Below, in pieces: positions 26,585 to 36,305 of a stretch of DNA of 64,000 bases (positions within the stretch are counted from its first letter, which is position 1; each line of letters opens with the position of its first letter). The position numbers and the translations under genes were made by a program. Origin of the DNA: Streptomyces sp. GQFP. Lineage in GTDB: Bacteria > Actinomycetota > Actinomycetes > Streptomycetales > Streptomycetaceae. A model generated the notes under the pieces. The model saw only the letters and a program-made list of their open reading frames with translations, did not search any database and was not told the DNA's origin. The stretch covers positions 2,418,001 to 2,482,000 of the forward strand of contig NZ_CP089312.1 of the NCBI RefSeq assembly GCF_021545335.1. The letters run 5' to 3'.

Positions 26585-27037
26585 TCACCTGTCCTCGTCC
26601 GTCGCCAGACCCGCCGCCGCCTCGTGCATGGCCAGTTCGAGGAGTGCCGGGTCGGTGAGGGTGCCCGAGCCGTCCGGCGGGACCAGCCAACGGACGCCTC
26701 CGGTCGCGCGGTTGGGGTACGGCACGACGATCCACGTGCCGTTTCCCGCCGTACGCACCCCCGTGCCCAGCCAGCGGGCCGCAGTGCCCGGCGGCACGAA
26801 GAACCCCATCCGGGAGTCGCCGAAGTCGACGAGCACCGGGCCGAGTTGGTCGATGACGCGGGTGAGGACGTCGAGGGTGGGGTAACCGAGTTCGCCCGGC
26901 AGGATCAGTACGTCCCAGGCCTTGCCGGCGGGCAGCAGCGCGATCCCCAGGGGATTGCGCTCCCACTCCCACCGACAGGCCTCGGGATCCGGAGCCACGG
27001 ACGCCAGCCACTCGACCGCCGTTTTCGCCCCTGTCAT
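26585..27037 (-). CDS. Conserved actinobacterial hypothetical protein
   Basis: 150 aa from ATG 27037, preceded by AGGGAGGA. No signal peptide or membrane segment. Residues such as WDVLILPGELGYPTLDVL and GTWIVVPYP recall the short bifunctional primase/polymerase-like proteins found in Streptomyces, but the catalytic residues of that fold are not clear. It lies alone between a convergent PAP2 gene and the polyamine operon. I assign no function. Confidence 0.75.
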   Translation of the reverse strand: MTGAKTAVEWLASVAPDPEACRWEWERNPLGIALLPAGKAWDVLILPGELGYPTLDVLTRVIDQLGPVLVDFGDSRMGFFVPPGTAARWLGTGVRTAGNGTWIVVPYPNRATGGVRWLVPPDGSGTLTDPALLELAMHEAAAGLATDEDR

Positions 27038-27165
27038 GAGGGGTCCTCCCTTTCTCTGTGAACGCTGGTCGCGTCACGTGGAAGAGAGAGGTTTCCCGCA
27101 AGCATTACGCGGGTTCCGCAAGGTTTCGGGAGTGAACCGGCTCATAGCCACTGAGCTGGGCGCAA

Positions 27166-27203
27166 GCGCCCCCTAAGGGGCGCGGGGAACTGCGCGACAA
27201 GCC
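27166..27203 (-). terminator. Dispersed hairpin repeat, family A copy 2 (probable terminator)
   Basis: On the minus strand: GTCGCGCAGTTCCCC then the hairpin GCGCCCC-TTA-GGGGGCGC. It begins 30 bases after the amine-oxidase stop codon and probably ends the polyamine operon. Confidence 0.7.
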
Positions 27204-27233
27204 CCCACCGCCCCGCAGCCGACGAACAACCCA

Positions 27234-28658
27234 CTAGCTGTCGAATCCCAGCCCGAACCGATCCATCGCCCGAAGCCACAGATTCCGCCGCCCCCCACGC
27301 GAATCCGCCCGCGCCAACGACCACTTGGTCAAGGCAATCCCCGTCCACGCAAACGGCTCCGGCGGAAACGGCAACGGCTTCCTACGCACCATCGTCAACG
27401 ACGTCCGCTCCCCCGCCAGCAGATCCAGCATCACGTCCGCCCCGAAGCGCGTCGCGCCGACGCCGAGGCCGGTGAATCCCGCCGCATACGCCACGCGCCC
27501 CCCGTGCGCGGTGCCGAAGAACGCCGAGAAGCGCGAGCAGGTGTCGATCGCGCCGCCCCACGCGTGGGTGAAGCGGACGCCCTCCAGCTGCGGGAAGCAG
27601 GTGAAGAAGTGGTCGGCCAGCTTGGCGTAGGTCTCGGGGCGGTCGTCGTACTCGGCGCGCACCCGGCCGCCGTACGGATAGATCGCGTCGTAACCGCCCC
27701 ACAGGACACGGTTGTCGGCGCTCAGCCGGAAGTAGTGGAACTGGTTGGCGCTGTCCCCGAGGCCCTGCCGCCCCCGCCAGCCGACCGACGCGAGATGCTC
27801 CTCGCTCAGGGGTTCGGTCATCAGCGCGTAGTCGTAGACGGGGACGGTGTACGCCCGGACCCGCTTCACCAGGCTCGGGAAGATGTTCGTCCCGAGCGCG
27901 ATCCGACGGGCGCGGACCGACCCGTAAGGGGTGCGTACGGCCATGCCCGCGCCGTACGGCCGCAGCGTGAGCGCCGGTGTGTGCTCGTACACGCGCACGC
28001 CCAGGCGCAGACAGGCCCGCTTGAGCCCCCAGGCCAGTTTCGCCGGGTTGAGCAGCGCGACGCCGGTGCGGTCGTGCAGGCCGGCCAGGAAGGTGGGGGA
28101 CGCGACCTGGTCCCGTACCGCCTCCGCGTCCAGGAACTCGGTGCCGGTCGCCAGGCCCTTGGCCGTCAACTCCTCGTGCCAGGCGCGGAGTCCGGCCGCC
28201 TGGTGGGGTTCGGTGGCCACGTCGATCTCGCCGGTGCGCTCGAAGTCGCAGTCCAGAGCGTGGCGGGCGACCGCCTTCTCGATCTCGTCGAGGTTCCGCG
28301 CGCCCAGTTCCTGGAGGCGGTGGATCTCGTCCGGCCAGCGGGCGAGGCCGTTGGCCAGGCCATGGGTGAGGGACGCGGCGCAGAAGCCACCGTTGCGGCC
28401 GGAGGCGGCCCAGCCCACCTCGCGGCCCTCGACGAGCACGACATCCCGTTGCGGGTCGCGCTCCTTGGCGATCAGCGCGGTCCACAGCCCGCTGTAGCCG
28501 CCGCCCACGACGAGCAGATCGCAGGTCTCGCCGCCGGTGAGGGCGGGTTCGGGGTGCGGCTTGCCGGGGTCGTCCAACCAGTAGGCGACCGGCTGGGCGT
28601 CGGAAAGGGATTTCGTCCAGCGATTTACGTTTCCATGGGTCATGGCGCTTGGGGCCAT
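27234..28658 (-). CDS. FAD-dependent amine oxidoreductase, gamma-glutamylputrescine oxidase-like
   Basis: 474 aa; MTHGNVNRW at residue 6 is an alternative start. The N-terminal dinucleotide fold has LLVVGGGYSGLWTA, followed by GREVGWAASGRNGGFCA, the DAO-family FAD region. The C-terminus has GFTGLGVGATRFGADVMLDLL. PuuB-type enzymes oxidise gamma-glutamylputrescine or putrescine-like amines to an aldehyde. It is last in the operon with the aldehyde dehydrogenase and PotDABC-like importer, which supports this role. It could also be a sarcosine- or glycine-oxidase relative; the context favours polyamines. Confidence 0.85.
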   Translation of the reverse strand: MAPSAMTHGNVNRWTKSLSDAQPVAYWLDDPGKPHPEPALTGGETCDLLVVGGGYSGLWTALIAKERDPQRDVVLVEGREVGWAASGRNGGFCAASLTHGLANGLARWPDEIHRLQELGARNLDEIEKAVARHALDCDFERTGEIDVATEPHQAAGLRAWHEELTAKGLATGTEFLDAEAVRDQVASPTFLAGLHDRTGVALLNPAKLAWGLKRACLRLGVRVYEHTPALTLRPYGAGMAVRTPYGSVRARRIALGTNIFPSLVKRVRAYTVPVYDYALMTEPLSEEHLASVGWRGRQGLGDSANQFHYFRLSADNRVLWGGYDAIYPYGGRVRAEYDDRPETYAKLADHFFTCFPQLEGVRFTHAWGGAIDTCSRFSAFFGTAHGGRVAYAAGFTGLGVGATRFGADVMLDLLAGERTSLTMVRRKPLPFPPEPFAWTGIALTKWSLARADSRGGRRNLWLRAMDRFGLGFDS

Positions 28659-28688
28659 GATTCCAACTCCCTACGAGAATCACGAGAA

Positions 28689-29504
28689 CTATGAGGTCTT
28701 CTGCCTGTTTCTGCGGTTGCCGATGACCATTCCAGCCAGTACGAACAGGACGGCGACCAGGAACATGGCCGTGCCGATGACATTGATCTGCACGGGAGTT
28801 CCGCGCTGCGCCGAGCCCCAGACGAACATGGGGAAGGTGACGGTCGAGCCCGCGTTGAAATTGGTGATGATGAAATCGTCGAAGGAGAGAGCGAAGGCGA
28901 GCAGCGCGCCCGCGGCGATTCCGGGGGCCGCGATGGGCAGGGTCACGCGTACGAAGGTCTGCACCGGGCCCGCGTAGAGGTCCCGGGCGGCCTCCTCAAG
29001 GCGCGGGTCCATCGACATCACGCGCGCCTTCACGGCGACGACGACGAAGCTGAGGCAGAACATGATGTGGGCGATCAGGATCGTCCAGAAGCCCAGCTGC
29101 GCGCCCAGGTTGAGGAACAGGGTGAGCAGCGAGGCCGCCATGACGACCTCGGGCATCGCCATGGGGAGGAAGATCAGGGAGTTGACGGCGCCCCGCGCGC
29201 GGAAGCGGTACCGCACCAGCGCGAAGGCGATCATCGTGCCGAGGACGGTCGCCCCGACGGTCGCCCAGAAGGCGATCCTGAGGCTCAGCGAGAGCGAGCC
29301 GCAGAGGTCGGCGACCCCGCAGGGATCGCGCCAGGCGTCGGTCGAGAACTGCTGCCACTCGTAATTGAAGCGGCCCTTCGGCTTGTTGAAGGAGAAGACC
29401 GTGACGACCACGTTCGGCAGCAGGAGATAGCCGAGTGTGATGAGTCCCGCGATGACGACGAAATGGCTCTTGAGCCAGCGCCCGATGGAATGCACGAAGG
29501 CCAT
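28689..29504 (-). CDS. potC: Polyamine-type ABC transporter permease (PotC-like)
   Basis: 271 aa from ATG 29504, directly abutting the TAA of the partner permease (29505-29507). It has six membrane segments. The EAA loop is RLEEAARDLYAGPVQTFVRV. The segment FDDFIITNFNAGSTVTFPMFVW is characteristic of PotC/YdcV proteins. It forms the channel with the PotB-like protein and ends 30 bases before the oxidase gene. Confidence 0.92.
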   Translation of the reverse strand: MAFVHSIGRWLKSHFVVIAGLITLGYLLLPNVVVTVFSFNKPKGRFNYEWQQFSTDAWRDPCGVADLCGSLSLSLRIAFWATVGATVLGTMIAFALVRYRFRARGAVNSLIFLPMAMPEVVMAASLLTLFLNLGAQLGFWTILIAHIMFCLSFVVVAVKARVMSMDPRLEEAARDLYAGPVQTFVRVTLPIAAPGIAAGALLAFALSFDDFIITNFNAGSTVTFPMFVWGSAQRGTPVQINVIGTAMFLVAVLFVLAGMVIGNRRNRQKTS

Positions 29505-30431
29505 TTAAACCAGGTCCTCCGTCCCGGACTTGCGGATGTAGAGGGTGACCATGATGAGGATCGCCGCCATGAGGATGAAGGAGAGCGCGGCGGCCGTCGG
29601 ATAGTCGAGGATGCGCAGGAACTGCGTCTGGATGACGTTTCCGATCATGCGCGTGTCCGTCGAGCCGAGGAGGTCGGCGTTGACGTAGTCGCCGCTCGCC
29701 GGGATGAAGGTGAGCAGCGTGCCGGAGACGACCCCGGGCATCGACAGCGGGAAGGTGACCTTGCGGAAGGTCGTGAACGGCCTGGCGTACAGGTCGCCGG
29801 CCGCCTCGTGCAGCCGTCCGTCGATGCGTTCGAGCGAGGTGTAGAGCGGCAGGATCATGAACGGCAGGAAGTTGTACGTCAGACCGCAGACCACCGCGAG
29901 CGGCGTGGCCAGCACCCGGTCCCCGGCCGTGATGCCGAGCCAGCTGGTGACGTCCAGGACATGCAGCGAGTTGAGGGCGCCGACGACCGGGCCGCCGTCC
30001 GCGAGGATCGTCTTCCAGGCGAGCGTACGGATCAGGAAGCTGGTGAAGAACGGCGCGATGACCAGGATCATGATCAGGTTGCGCCAGCGTCCCGCGCGGA
30101 ACGCGATCAGATACGCGAGCGGATAGCCCAGCACCAGACACAGGATCGTCGCGGCGCCCGCGTACAGCACCGAGCGCAGGAACTGCGGCCAGTAGTCGGC
30201 CACGGCGTCCCAGTAGGTCGCGAAGTGCCAGGTGACCTTGTAGCCCTCCTCCAGGGAGCCCGTCTGCACGGACGTGGAGGCCTGGTAAACCATCGGCAGG
30301 GCGAAGAACACGAACAGCCAGAGCAGACCGGGCAGGAGCAGCCAATACGGCGTCCAGCGGCCCCTTTTACGCGAGGGCTTCTTGACCGGTGCGGGCGCCA
30401 GGGGCGGCGCTTCGGGGGTCGCGGTGGCCAT
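29505..30431 (-). CDS. potB: Polyamine-type ABC transporter permease (PotB-like)
   Basis: 308 aa from ATG 30431, overlapping the TGA of the ATPase gene by one base (TGATG). A Pro- and Lys-rich N-terminus precedes six membrane segments. The EAA loop is RLHEAAGDLYARPFTTFRKV. The PASGDYVNADLLGSTDTRMIGN stretch, split here by position, is the usual PotB pattern. It pairs with the PotC-like permease. Confidence 0.92.
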   Translation of the reverse strand: MATATPEAPPLAPAPVKKPSRKRGRWTPYWLLLPGLLWLFVFFALPMVYQASTSVQTGSLEEGYKVTWHFATYWDAVADYWPQFLRSVLYAGAATILCLVLGYPLAYLIAFRAGRWRNLIMILVIAPFFTSFLIRTLAWKTILADGGPVVGALNSLHVLDVTSWLGITAGDRVLATPLAVVCGLTYNFLPFMILPLYTSLERIDGRLHEAAGDLYARPFTTFRKVTFPLSMPGVVSGTLLTFIPASGDYVNADLLGSTDTRMIGNVIQTQFLRILDYPTAAALSFILMAAILIMVTLYIRKSGTEDLV

Positions 30432-31588
30432 CAGGCGGCCGCCTCCTCGTCGACCGTGCCGACGCCCGCGTCGATGTCCTGGTCGGCGTCGAGCCCGAAG
30501 GTGTGGGCCGGGTTCCAGTGCAGGACGACGTCCGCGCCGGGGGCGAGCCTGGCGTCGCGGTCGATGTTCTGGACGTACACCTCGAACTCGGGACAGACGG
30601 GGCTGTCGATGACGTACTGCGTGGAGACGCCGATGAAACTCGTGTCGGCGATCTTGCCGGTGATGCGGTTGCGGCCGGCCGGGATGTCGCCGGCGTCGTC
30701 CGCGTGCGTGAGGGAGATCTTCTCGGGGCGGACCCCGACGAGCACCTTGCCGCCGGTCCTGGTCGGCGCGGAACAGCGGGCCTCGGGGAGCAGGAGCTTG
30801 CCGCCGCCCGCCTTGAGGACGATCTCGTCGCCGCTCTTGGCGTCCACCTCGGCCTCGATGAGGTTGGAGGTGCCGAGGAAGTTCGCGACGAACGTCGTCT
30901 GCGGGTTCTCGTAGAGGTCGGCGGGCGACCCGAGCTGTTCCACGCGCCCCGCGTTCATCACGGCGACCGTGTCGGCCATCGTCATGGCCTCCTCCTGGTC
31001 GTGCGTGACATGGACGAACGTGATGCCGACCTCGGTCTGGATGCGCTTCAGCTCCAGCTGCATCTGGCGGCGCAGCTTGAGGTCGAGGGCGCCGAGCGGC
31101 TCGTCGAGGAGCAGCACCTTGGGGGTGTTGATCAGCGCACGGGCCACGGCGACGCGCTGCTGCTGGCCACCGGAGAGCTGGTGCGGCTTCTTGCGCGCCT
31201 GCTCGCCCAGCTGGACGAGTTCCAGCATGTCCTCGACCTGCTTCTTCACGGACTTGATGCCGCGCCGGCGCAGGCCGAAGGCGACGTTCTCGAAGATGTC
31301 GAGGTGCGGGAAGAGGGCGTACGACTGGAAGACGGTGTTCACGGGCCGCTTGTACGGCGGCAGGTTGGTGACCTCCTGCTCGCCGAGGTAGACGGTCCCG
31401 GAGGAAGGTTCCTCCAGCCCGGCGATCATCCGCAGGGTGGTCGTCTTGCCGCAGCCGGAAGCGCCGAGCAAGGCGAAGAAGGAGCCTTGCGGGACGGTGA
31501 GGTCGAGGGGGTGTACGGCGGTGAAGGAGCCGTAGTTCTTGCTGATCCCGGAGAGACGGACGTCGCCGCCGTGTTCTGTGCTGGTCAT
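30431..31588 (-). CDS. potA: Polyamine-type ABC transporter ATP-binding protein (PotA-like)
   Basis: 385 aa. Walker A is GASGCGKTT (42-50), signature [15 protein letters not shown], Walker [14 protein letters not shown], and the switch His is in [11 protein letters not shown]-terminal TOBE domain ([14 protein letters not shown] onward) is present, as in PotA and other spermidine/putrescine importers. The order ALDH-binding protein-ATPase-permease-permease-oxidase, with gaps of about 50 bases or less, indicates one transcript. Confidence 0.93.
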   Translation of the reverse strand: MTSTEHGGDVRLSGISKNYGSFTAVHPLDLTVPQGSFFALLGASGCGKTTTLRMIAGLEEPSSGTVYLGEQEVTNLPPYKRPVNTVFQSYALFPHLDIFENVAFGLRRRGIKSVKKQVEDMLELVQLGEQARKKPHQLSGGQQQRVAVARALINTPKVLLLDEPLGALDLKLRRQMQLELKRIQTEVGITFVHVTHDQEEAMTMADTVAVMNAGRVEQLGSPADLYENPQTTFVANFLGTSNLIEAEVDAKSGDEIVLKAGGGKLLLPEARCSAPTRTGGKVLVGVRPEKISLTHADDAGDIPAGRNRITGKIADTSFIGVSTQYVIDSPVCPEFEVYVQNIDRDARLAPGADVVLHWNPAHTFGLDADQDIDAGVGTVDEEAAA

Positions 31589-31640
31589 GGTGTGGTCCTT
31601 GGGGAGTCGGAGAGGTGTCGCACCGCTGGGGCAGGCGTGG

Positions 31641-32888
31641 CTACGCCCCTGTCAACTTCGCGAACTTCTCCTCGTACGCCGTCTCTTCTTTCTGGCTCAA
31701 GGACCTGAACGCGTGGGACTTCGCGGCCATCGCCGCGTCGGGGATGATCAGCGGGTTGTCCGCCGCCGACTCGTCGATCTTCGCGAGGTAGGGCCTCACT
31801 CCGTCGACGGGACACACGTAGTTGATGTAGGCGGCCAGTTCGGCGGCGGGTTCGGGCTCGTAGTAGTAGTCCATGAGCCGCTCGGCGTTCGTCTTGTGGC
31901 GCGCCTTGTTGGGGATCAGCATGTTGTCGCTGGACGTGATGTAGCCGCTGTCCGGGATGATGAAGTCGATGTCCGGGCTGTCCGCCTTGAGCTGGACGAC
32001 GTCCCCGGCCCAGGCGATACAGGCCGCGAAGTCGCCCGAGGTCAGGTCGGCCGTGTAGTCGTTGCCGGAGAAGCGGCGGATCTGGCCCTGGTCGACGGCC
32101 TTCTGGAGACGGGCGATCGCCGCGTCGTAGTCGTCGTCGGTGAACTTCGCCGGGTCCTTGCCCATGTCGAGCAGGGTCATGCCGATGCTGTCGCGCATCT
32201 CGGAGAGGAACCCGACGCGCCCCTTCAGCTTGGGGTTGTCGAGCATGTCGGAGACCGACTTCACCTCGACACCGTCGAGCGCCTTCTTGTTGTAGGCGAT
32301 GACGGTCGAGATGCCCTGCCAGGGGTACGAGTAGGCGCGGCCCGGGTCCCAGTCGGGGCTGCGGAACTGCTCCGCCAGGTTCGCGAACGCGTGCGGGAGG
32401 TTCGACGCGTCCAGCTTCTGGACCCAGCCGAGGCGGATCAGCCGGCCGGCGAGCCAGTCGGTGAGGACGATGATGTCCCGGCCGGTGTCCTGGCCCGCCG
32501 CGAGCTGCGGCTTGATCTTGCCGAAGAACTCGACGTTGTCGTTGATGTCCTCGGTGTACTTGACCTTGATGCCGGTCCTCTTGGTGAACGCGTCGAGCGT
32601 GGGGTGGTGCTTCTCGCTCTCGTCGACGTCCATGTACTCGGTCCAGTTGGAGAAGTTGACGGTCTTCTCCTTGGCCGAGTGGTCGTCCGCGGAGACGCCT
32701 CCGGCGGTCTTGCCGGCCGCGGGAATGCCGCAGCCGGTCAGCGCGCCGAGGCCGCCGGCCACGAGGGCGCCGCCCGCGGAGGCGCGCAGCAGGGACCGGC
32801 GGGTCAGGGCGGCCCTGCCGTTCCTGAAGCTGCGCCGCATGGCGGCCACCTGGGCCGGGGAAAGGCGGTCGGGCTCGTACTGCTCCAT
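31641..32888 (-). CDS. potD: Polyamine-type ABC substrate-binding lipoprotein (PotD-like)
   Basis: 415 aa from ATG 32888. A long N-terminus leads to a Tat motif TRRSLLRAS and a lipobox GALTGC, so it is probably exported folded and lipid-anchored. The mature part has NFSNWTEYMDVDESEKHHPT and FSGNDYTADL, matching the PotD/PotF fold for putrescine or spermidine. The acidic pocket residues cannot be fixed without alignment, so putrescine versus spermidine is open. Confidence 0.9.
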   Translation of the reverse strand: MEQYEPDRLSPAQVAAMRRSFRNGRAALTRRSLLRASAGGALVAGGLGALTGCGIPAAGKTAGGVSADDHSAKEKTVNFSNWTEYMDVDESEKHHPTLDAFTKRTGIKVKYTEDINDNVEFFGKIKPQLAAGQDTGRDIIVLTDWLAGRLIRLGWVQKLDASNLPHAFANLAEQFRSPDWDPGRAYSYPWQGISTVIAYNKKALDGVEVKSVSDMLDNPKLKGRVGFLSEMRDSIGMTLLDMGKDPAKFTDDDYDAAIARLQKAVDQGQIRRFSGNDYTADLTSGDFAACIAWAGDVVQLKADSPDIDFIIPDSGYITSSDNMLIPNKARHKTNAERLMDYYYEPEPAAELAAYINYVCPVDGVRPYLAKIDESAADNPLIIPDAAMAAKSHAFRSLSQKEETAYEEKFAKLTGA

Positions 32889-32944
32889 GCGCTGGTGCCC
32901 TTTCGGGAGGGTGTGCGGCCGCTGGTCGGTCGGCCTGTGTCCGG

Positions 32945-34468
32945 TCAGCGGTCCCCGAAGATCGTGCGGTGCCAGTCCTTACGGGCAACCGCGGTGTTGT
33001 CGAACATGACGTGCTTGGTCTGCGTGTACTCCTCGAACGAGTACGTAGACATGTCCTTGCCGTAGCCGGACGCCTTGTACCCGCCGTGGGGCATCTCGCT
33101 GATGATCGGAATGTGGTCGTTGACCCACACACAGCCCGCCTTGATCTCGCGGGTGGCGCGGTTCGCCCGGTAGACGTCCCGGCTCCAGGCGGAGGCGGCG
33201 AGACCATAGGGCGTGTCGTTGGCGAGCCGGATGCCTTCGTCGTCGCTGTCGAAGGGGAGTACGACGAGAACGGGCCCGAAGATCTCGGACTGGACGATCT
33301 CGCTGTCCTGGGCGGCGTCGGCGACCAGGGTGGGCCGGTAGTAGGCGCCGTTCTTCAGCTCCCCCTGGGGAGCCTCGCCGCCGGTCACCACGCGCGCGTA
33401 GGCACGCGCCCGCTCGACGAAACCGGCGACCCGGTCGCGCTGCGCGTGGGAAATAAGCGGCCCGAGGTCGGTACCGGAGGCGAACGGATCACCGAGCCGG
33501 ACGGTCTCCATAAGGGCGGCCGTTTTCGCGACGAACTCCTCGTACAGCGGCCGTTGCACGTACGCGCGCGTGGCGGCCGTGCAGTCCTGCCCGGTGTTGA
33601 TGAGGGAGCCCGCGACGGCGCCGTTGACGGCCGCGTCGAGATCGGCGTCGTCGAAGACGACGAAGGGTGCCTTGCCGCCCAGCTCAAGGTGGAGCCGCTT
33701 GACGGTGGCGGTGGCGACCTCGGCGACGCGCTTGCCGACGGCGGTGGACCCGGTGAAGGACGTCATGGCGACATCGGGATGCCCGACGAGATGCTCACCG
33801 GCCTCCTTGCCGGTCCCGGTGACGACATTGATCACCCCGTCCGGAATCCCGGCCGCGGTGGCCGCCTCGGCGAAGAGGAGCGAGGTCAGCGGGGTCAGCT
33901 CGGCGGGCTTCAGGACGATCGTGTTGCCGGCGGCGACCGCCGGGAGGATCTTCCAGGCGGCCATCTGAAGGGGATAGTTCCAGGGCGCGATGGAGCCGAC
34001 GACACCGATGGGTTCCCGGCGGACGTACGAGGTGTGGTCACCGGAGTACTCCCCGGCCGACTGCCCCTGGAGGTGCCGGGCGGCGCCGGCGAAGAACGCG
34101 GTGTTGTCGATCGTCCCCGGCACGTCGAACTCGCGGGTCAGCTTGAGCGGCTTGCCGCACTGGAGGGACTCGGCGCGGGCGAACTCCTCGGCGCGGTCGG
34201 CGAGGACGGCGGCGAAGCGGTGCAGCGCGTCGGAACGCTCGCCCGGGGTGGCCCCGGCCCAGCCCGGAAAGGCGGCACGCGCCGCTGCGACGGCCGCGTC
34301 CACGTCGTCAGGACCGGCCAGCTCGTACGTGTAGACCTCGTCGCCGGTGGCGGGGTCGACGACCGCGAACGTACGGCCGGAGGTGCCGTGGGTCAGCCGG
34401 CCCGCGATGTACTGCGCGCCGGCCGCGAGCCGCTCCTGCGCCGGGAAGCGATGGCCCGGATTGTGCAT
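32945..34468 (-). CDS. Aldehyde dehydrogenase, gamma-aminobutyraldehyde type
   Basis: 507 aa from ATG 34468. The ALDH fold has PWNYPLQMAAWK, GSTAVGKRVAE, the base Glu in LELGGKAP and the catalytic Cys in NTGQDCTAATR. As first gene of the polyamine operon it would oxidise the aminoaldehyde made by the last-gene oxidase to GABA or gamma-glutamyl-GABA. A paralogue with the same role lies at 46595-48034. Betaine-aldehyde activity is possible in this subfamily. Confidence 0.88.
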   Translation of the reverse strand: MHNPGHRFPAQERLAAGAQYIAGRLTHGTSGRTFAVVDPATGDEVYTYELAGPDDVDAAVAAARAAFPGWAGATPGERSDALHRFAAVLADRAEEFARAESLQCGKPLKLTREFDVPGTIDNTAFFAGAARHLQGQSAGEYSGDHTSYVRREPIGVVGSIAPWNYPLQMAAWKILPAVAAGNTIVLKPAELTPLTSLLFAEAATAAGIPDGVINVVTGTGKEAGEHLVGHPDVAMTSFTGSTAVGKRVAEVATATVKRLHLELGGKAPFVVFDDADLDAAVNGAVAGSLINTGQDCTAATRAYVQRPLYEEFVAKTAALMETVRLGDPFASGTDLGPLISHAQRDRVAGFVERARAYARVVTGGEAPQGELKNGAYYRPTLVADAAQDSEIVQSEIFGPVLVVLPFDSDDEGIRLANDTPYGLAASAWSRDVYRANRATREIKAGCVWVNDHIPIISEMPHGGYKASGYGKDMSTYSFEEYTQTKHVMFDNTAVARKDWHRTIFGDR

Positions 34469-34675
34469 GTCGCTCTCCTCCGTCGCCCGCCCCGATTTGC
34501 GGGGGTCAACGTAGCTCCAGGTCGATTTGAGTGCCGATCCTGACAGAGTAAGTGGACTCCAACAAGGGATTCCGTTGTTGCCATTTGGTTACGCGACGGA
34601 ATCTGTCGACCAGGTGTCGAGCCGAACGGGAAAAGGCAGGACGCGTTGTCAGTGGTGGCTGCCAGACTCGCGTGC

Positions 34676-35230
34676 ATGGGGAAGATCGATTCTCGGGACA
34701 CGCTGATCAGCGCGGTCCGGTCGGGGGAACGCATCAAGTATCTGCACTTCTGGGGGCACCGGCCACGCCAGGACGGCCGCGTGGGAGCGAACTGTCTCAG
34801 CCAGTGGTGGCCGGCCACGTTCTCGGTGGACGGAGTGGAGTACGCGACGGCGGAGCACTGGATGATGGCCGCCAAGGCCCGCCTGTTCGAGGACCCGGAG
34901 GCGGAACACCGGGCGATCACATCACCGAACCCGGCACTGGCGAAGAAGGCCGGCCGTCTCGTACGCGGCTTCGACGAGGCCGTGTGGCAGCGCGAACGCT
35001 TCGGAATCGTGGTCGAGGGCAGCGTCCACAAGTTCGCCGCACATCCCGAACTACGGGAGTTCCTCCTGGCCACGGGCAACCGCGTCCTGGTGGAGGCAAG
35101 CCCCGTGGACCGCGTGTGGGGCATCGGGCTTGCGGGGGACGACGAGGCGGCACAGGATCCGGAGCGGTGGCAGGGGCCGAATCTGCTGGGGTTCGCGCTG
35201 ATGGCGGCGCGGGAGAGGTTGCGGGGCTGA
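34676..35230 (+). CDS. NADAR-domain protein
   Basis: 184 aa from ATG 34676. A TTG at 34646 with GGCAGGA before it would add ten residues and is a fair alternative. The fold signature includes LSQWWPATF, VEYATAEHWMMAAKARLF and a C-terminal WQGPNLLGFALMAARE. NADAR enzymes cleave N-glycosidic bonds: some remove by-products of riboflavin synthesis, others strip ADP-ribose from DNA bases and act as antidotes to DarT toxins. No toxin or riboflavin gene is adjacent, so the role is open. Confidence 0.88.
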   Translation: MGKIDSRDTLISAVRSGERIKYLHFWGHRPRQDGRVGANCLSQWWPATFSVDGVEYATAEHWMMAAKARLFEDPEAEHRAITSPNPALAKKAGRLVRGFDEAVWQRERFGIVVEGSVHKFAAHPELREFLLATGNRVLVEASPVDRVWGIGLAGDDEAAQDPERWQGPNLLGFALMAARERLRG

Positions 35231-35264
35231 GTGGGGTCAGCAAATCCACGCCGGGTTCGTCAAC

Positions 35265-35303
35265 GCGCCCCATAGGGGCGCGGGGAACTGCGCGACCAGC
35301 CAC
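35265..35303 (-). terminator. Dispersed hairpin repeat, family A copy 3 (probable terminator)
   Basis: The core GCGCCCC-ATA-GGGGCGC and the CGGGGAACTGCGCGACCAG flank are present. It lies between convergent genes, 57 bases after the stop of the minus-strand DUF4190 gene, and could serve both sides. Confidence 0.7.
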
Positions 35304-35360
35304 GACGGCGCCGCAGACAGCCACAACCCCAAGCCACGCAGACGCAGCCCTGATCGCCCG

Positions 35361-36305
35361 CTACACCTGCTGCGACAGCACCGTCGAGTACCCGTCATCA
35401 AACGTACTCGCGTCACTGTCGTCGCCGAAGGCGATGACGACGACGCCGAACGCCGCAGCGATGACGATCCCAACCGCCCCACAGATGATCCCGGCCAACG
35501 CCTGCCCCCCATTGGTCGCCTCACCCCGCCGAACCTTCCCACGCCCGACCACACCGAAGATCACCGCAAGGATGCCCAGGATGATCGCCAGCGGCCACAG
35601 ACAGAAGATGACGGCCGAGACGATCCCGACCACAAGCGCGGCCGTACCCATGCCATTGCTCGGCTGAGGCGCCATGGGAGCCCAGCCATAGCCGGGGCCA
35701 CCGCCGTAGGCCGGAGGGGGCGGGGCATACACGGGACCGCCACCGCCGTACCCGGGCTGCTGCGGGTAGCCGTACACCGGCCCGGCCGGATAGGAGTGCG
35801 GGGCCTGTCCGGGCCCGTCGGGGGCTATGGGCGGCGGGGGCACAGGCGCGGCGGGCTGCGCGTAGGAGCCGTGTGGGGCAGGGGGCGCGAAGGGATTGTC
35901 CTGCGGGGTGCCCGCCACGTGACCGCCGGGCGGGGCGAAGGGGTTGGCCCAGGGCTGGGAGGGCTGAGGCGCGGGCGGAGGCGAGGCGGACGCCGGCGCC
36001 GCAGGGACCGTCGGGTGTCCCTGGGCAGAGGGAGGCGGCGGGGTCGTACCCCCGTCGTCCCAGAACAACGTGGCCCCGGAGCCCGAGGCATCCTCGGCCG
36101 GCGGTGCCCAGGGATCGAACTCGGGCCCGGAGTCCGCGGTGCCGCCGGAGGCCGACCCGGCGGGAGGCTTGTCCAGCGGGACCCTGGCAGGCGTACCGCC
36201 AGCGGGACTCTCGCTTGCGGTCTCACCGGTCGCCGCGCCCTCGGAACTCGCCCCCTCCGAAGGGACGTTCTCCGGTGGATGCGGCGGCTGCGCGGCGTCG
36301 GACAT
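35361..36305 (-). CDS. DUF4190-type membrane protein with long proline-rich N-terminus
   Basis: 314 aa from ATG 36305. Residues 1-205 are disordered and rich in Pro, Ala and Gly, with YGGGPVYAPPPPAYGGGPG near the end. Residues 215-290 hold two close membrane segments (AALVVGIVSAVIFCLWPLAIILG and GIICGAVGIVIAAAFGVVVIAF, by position). The spacer GVVGRGKVRRGEATNGG is the usual DUF4190 motif. A short acidic tail follows. Such proteins are common in Streptomyces and have no known function. The Pro-rich part may bind partners at the membrane. Confidence 0.85.
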   Translation of the reverse strand: MSDAAQPPHPPENVPSEGASSEGAATGETASESPAGGTPARVPLDKPPAGSASGGTADSGPEFDPWAPPAEDASGSGATLFWDDGGTTPPPPSAQGHPTVPAAPASASPPPAPQPSQPWANPFAPPGGHVAGTPQDNPFAPPAPHGSYAQPAAPVPPPPIAPDGPGQAPHSYPAGPVYGYPQQPGYGGGGPVYAPPPPAYGGGPGYGWAPMAPQPSNGMGTAALVVGIVSAVIFCLWPLAIILGILAVIFGVVGRGKVRRGEATNGGQALAGIICGAVGIVIAAAFGVVVIAFGDDSDASTFDDGYSTVLSQQV

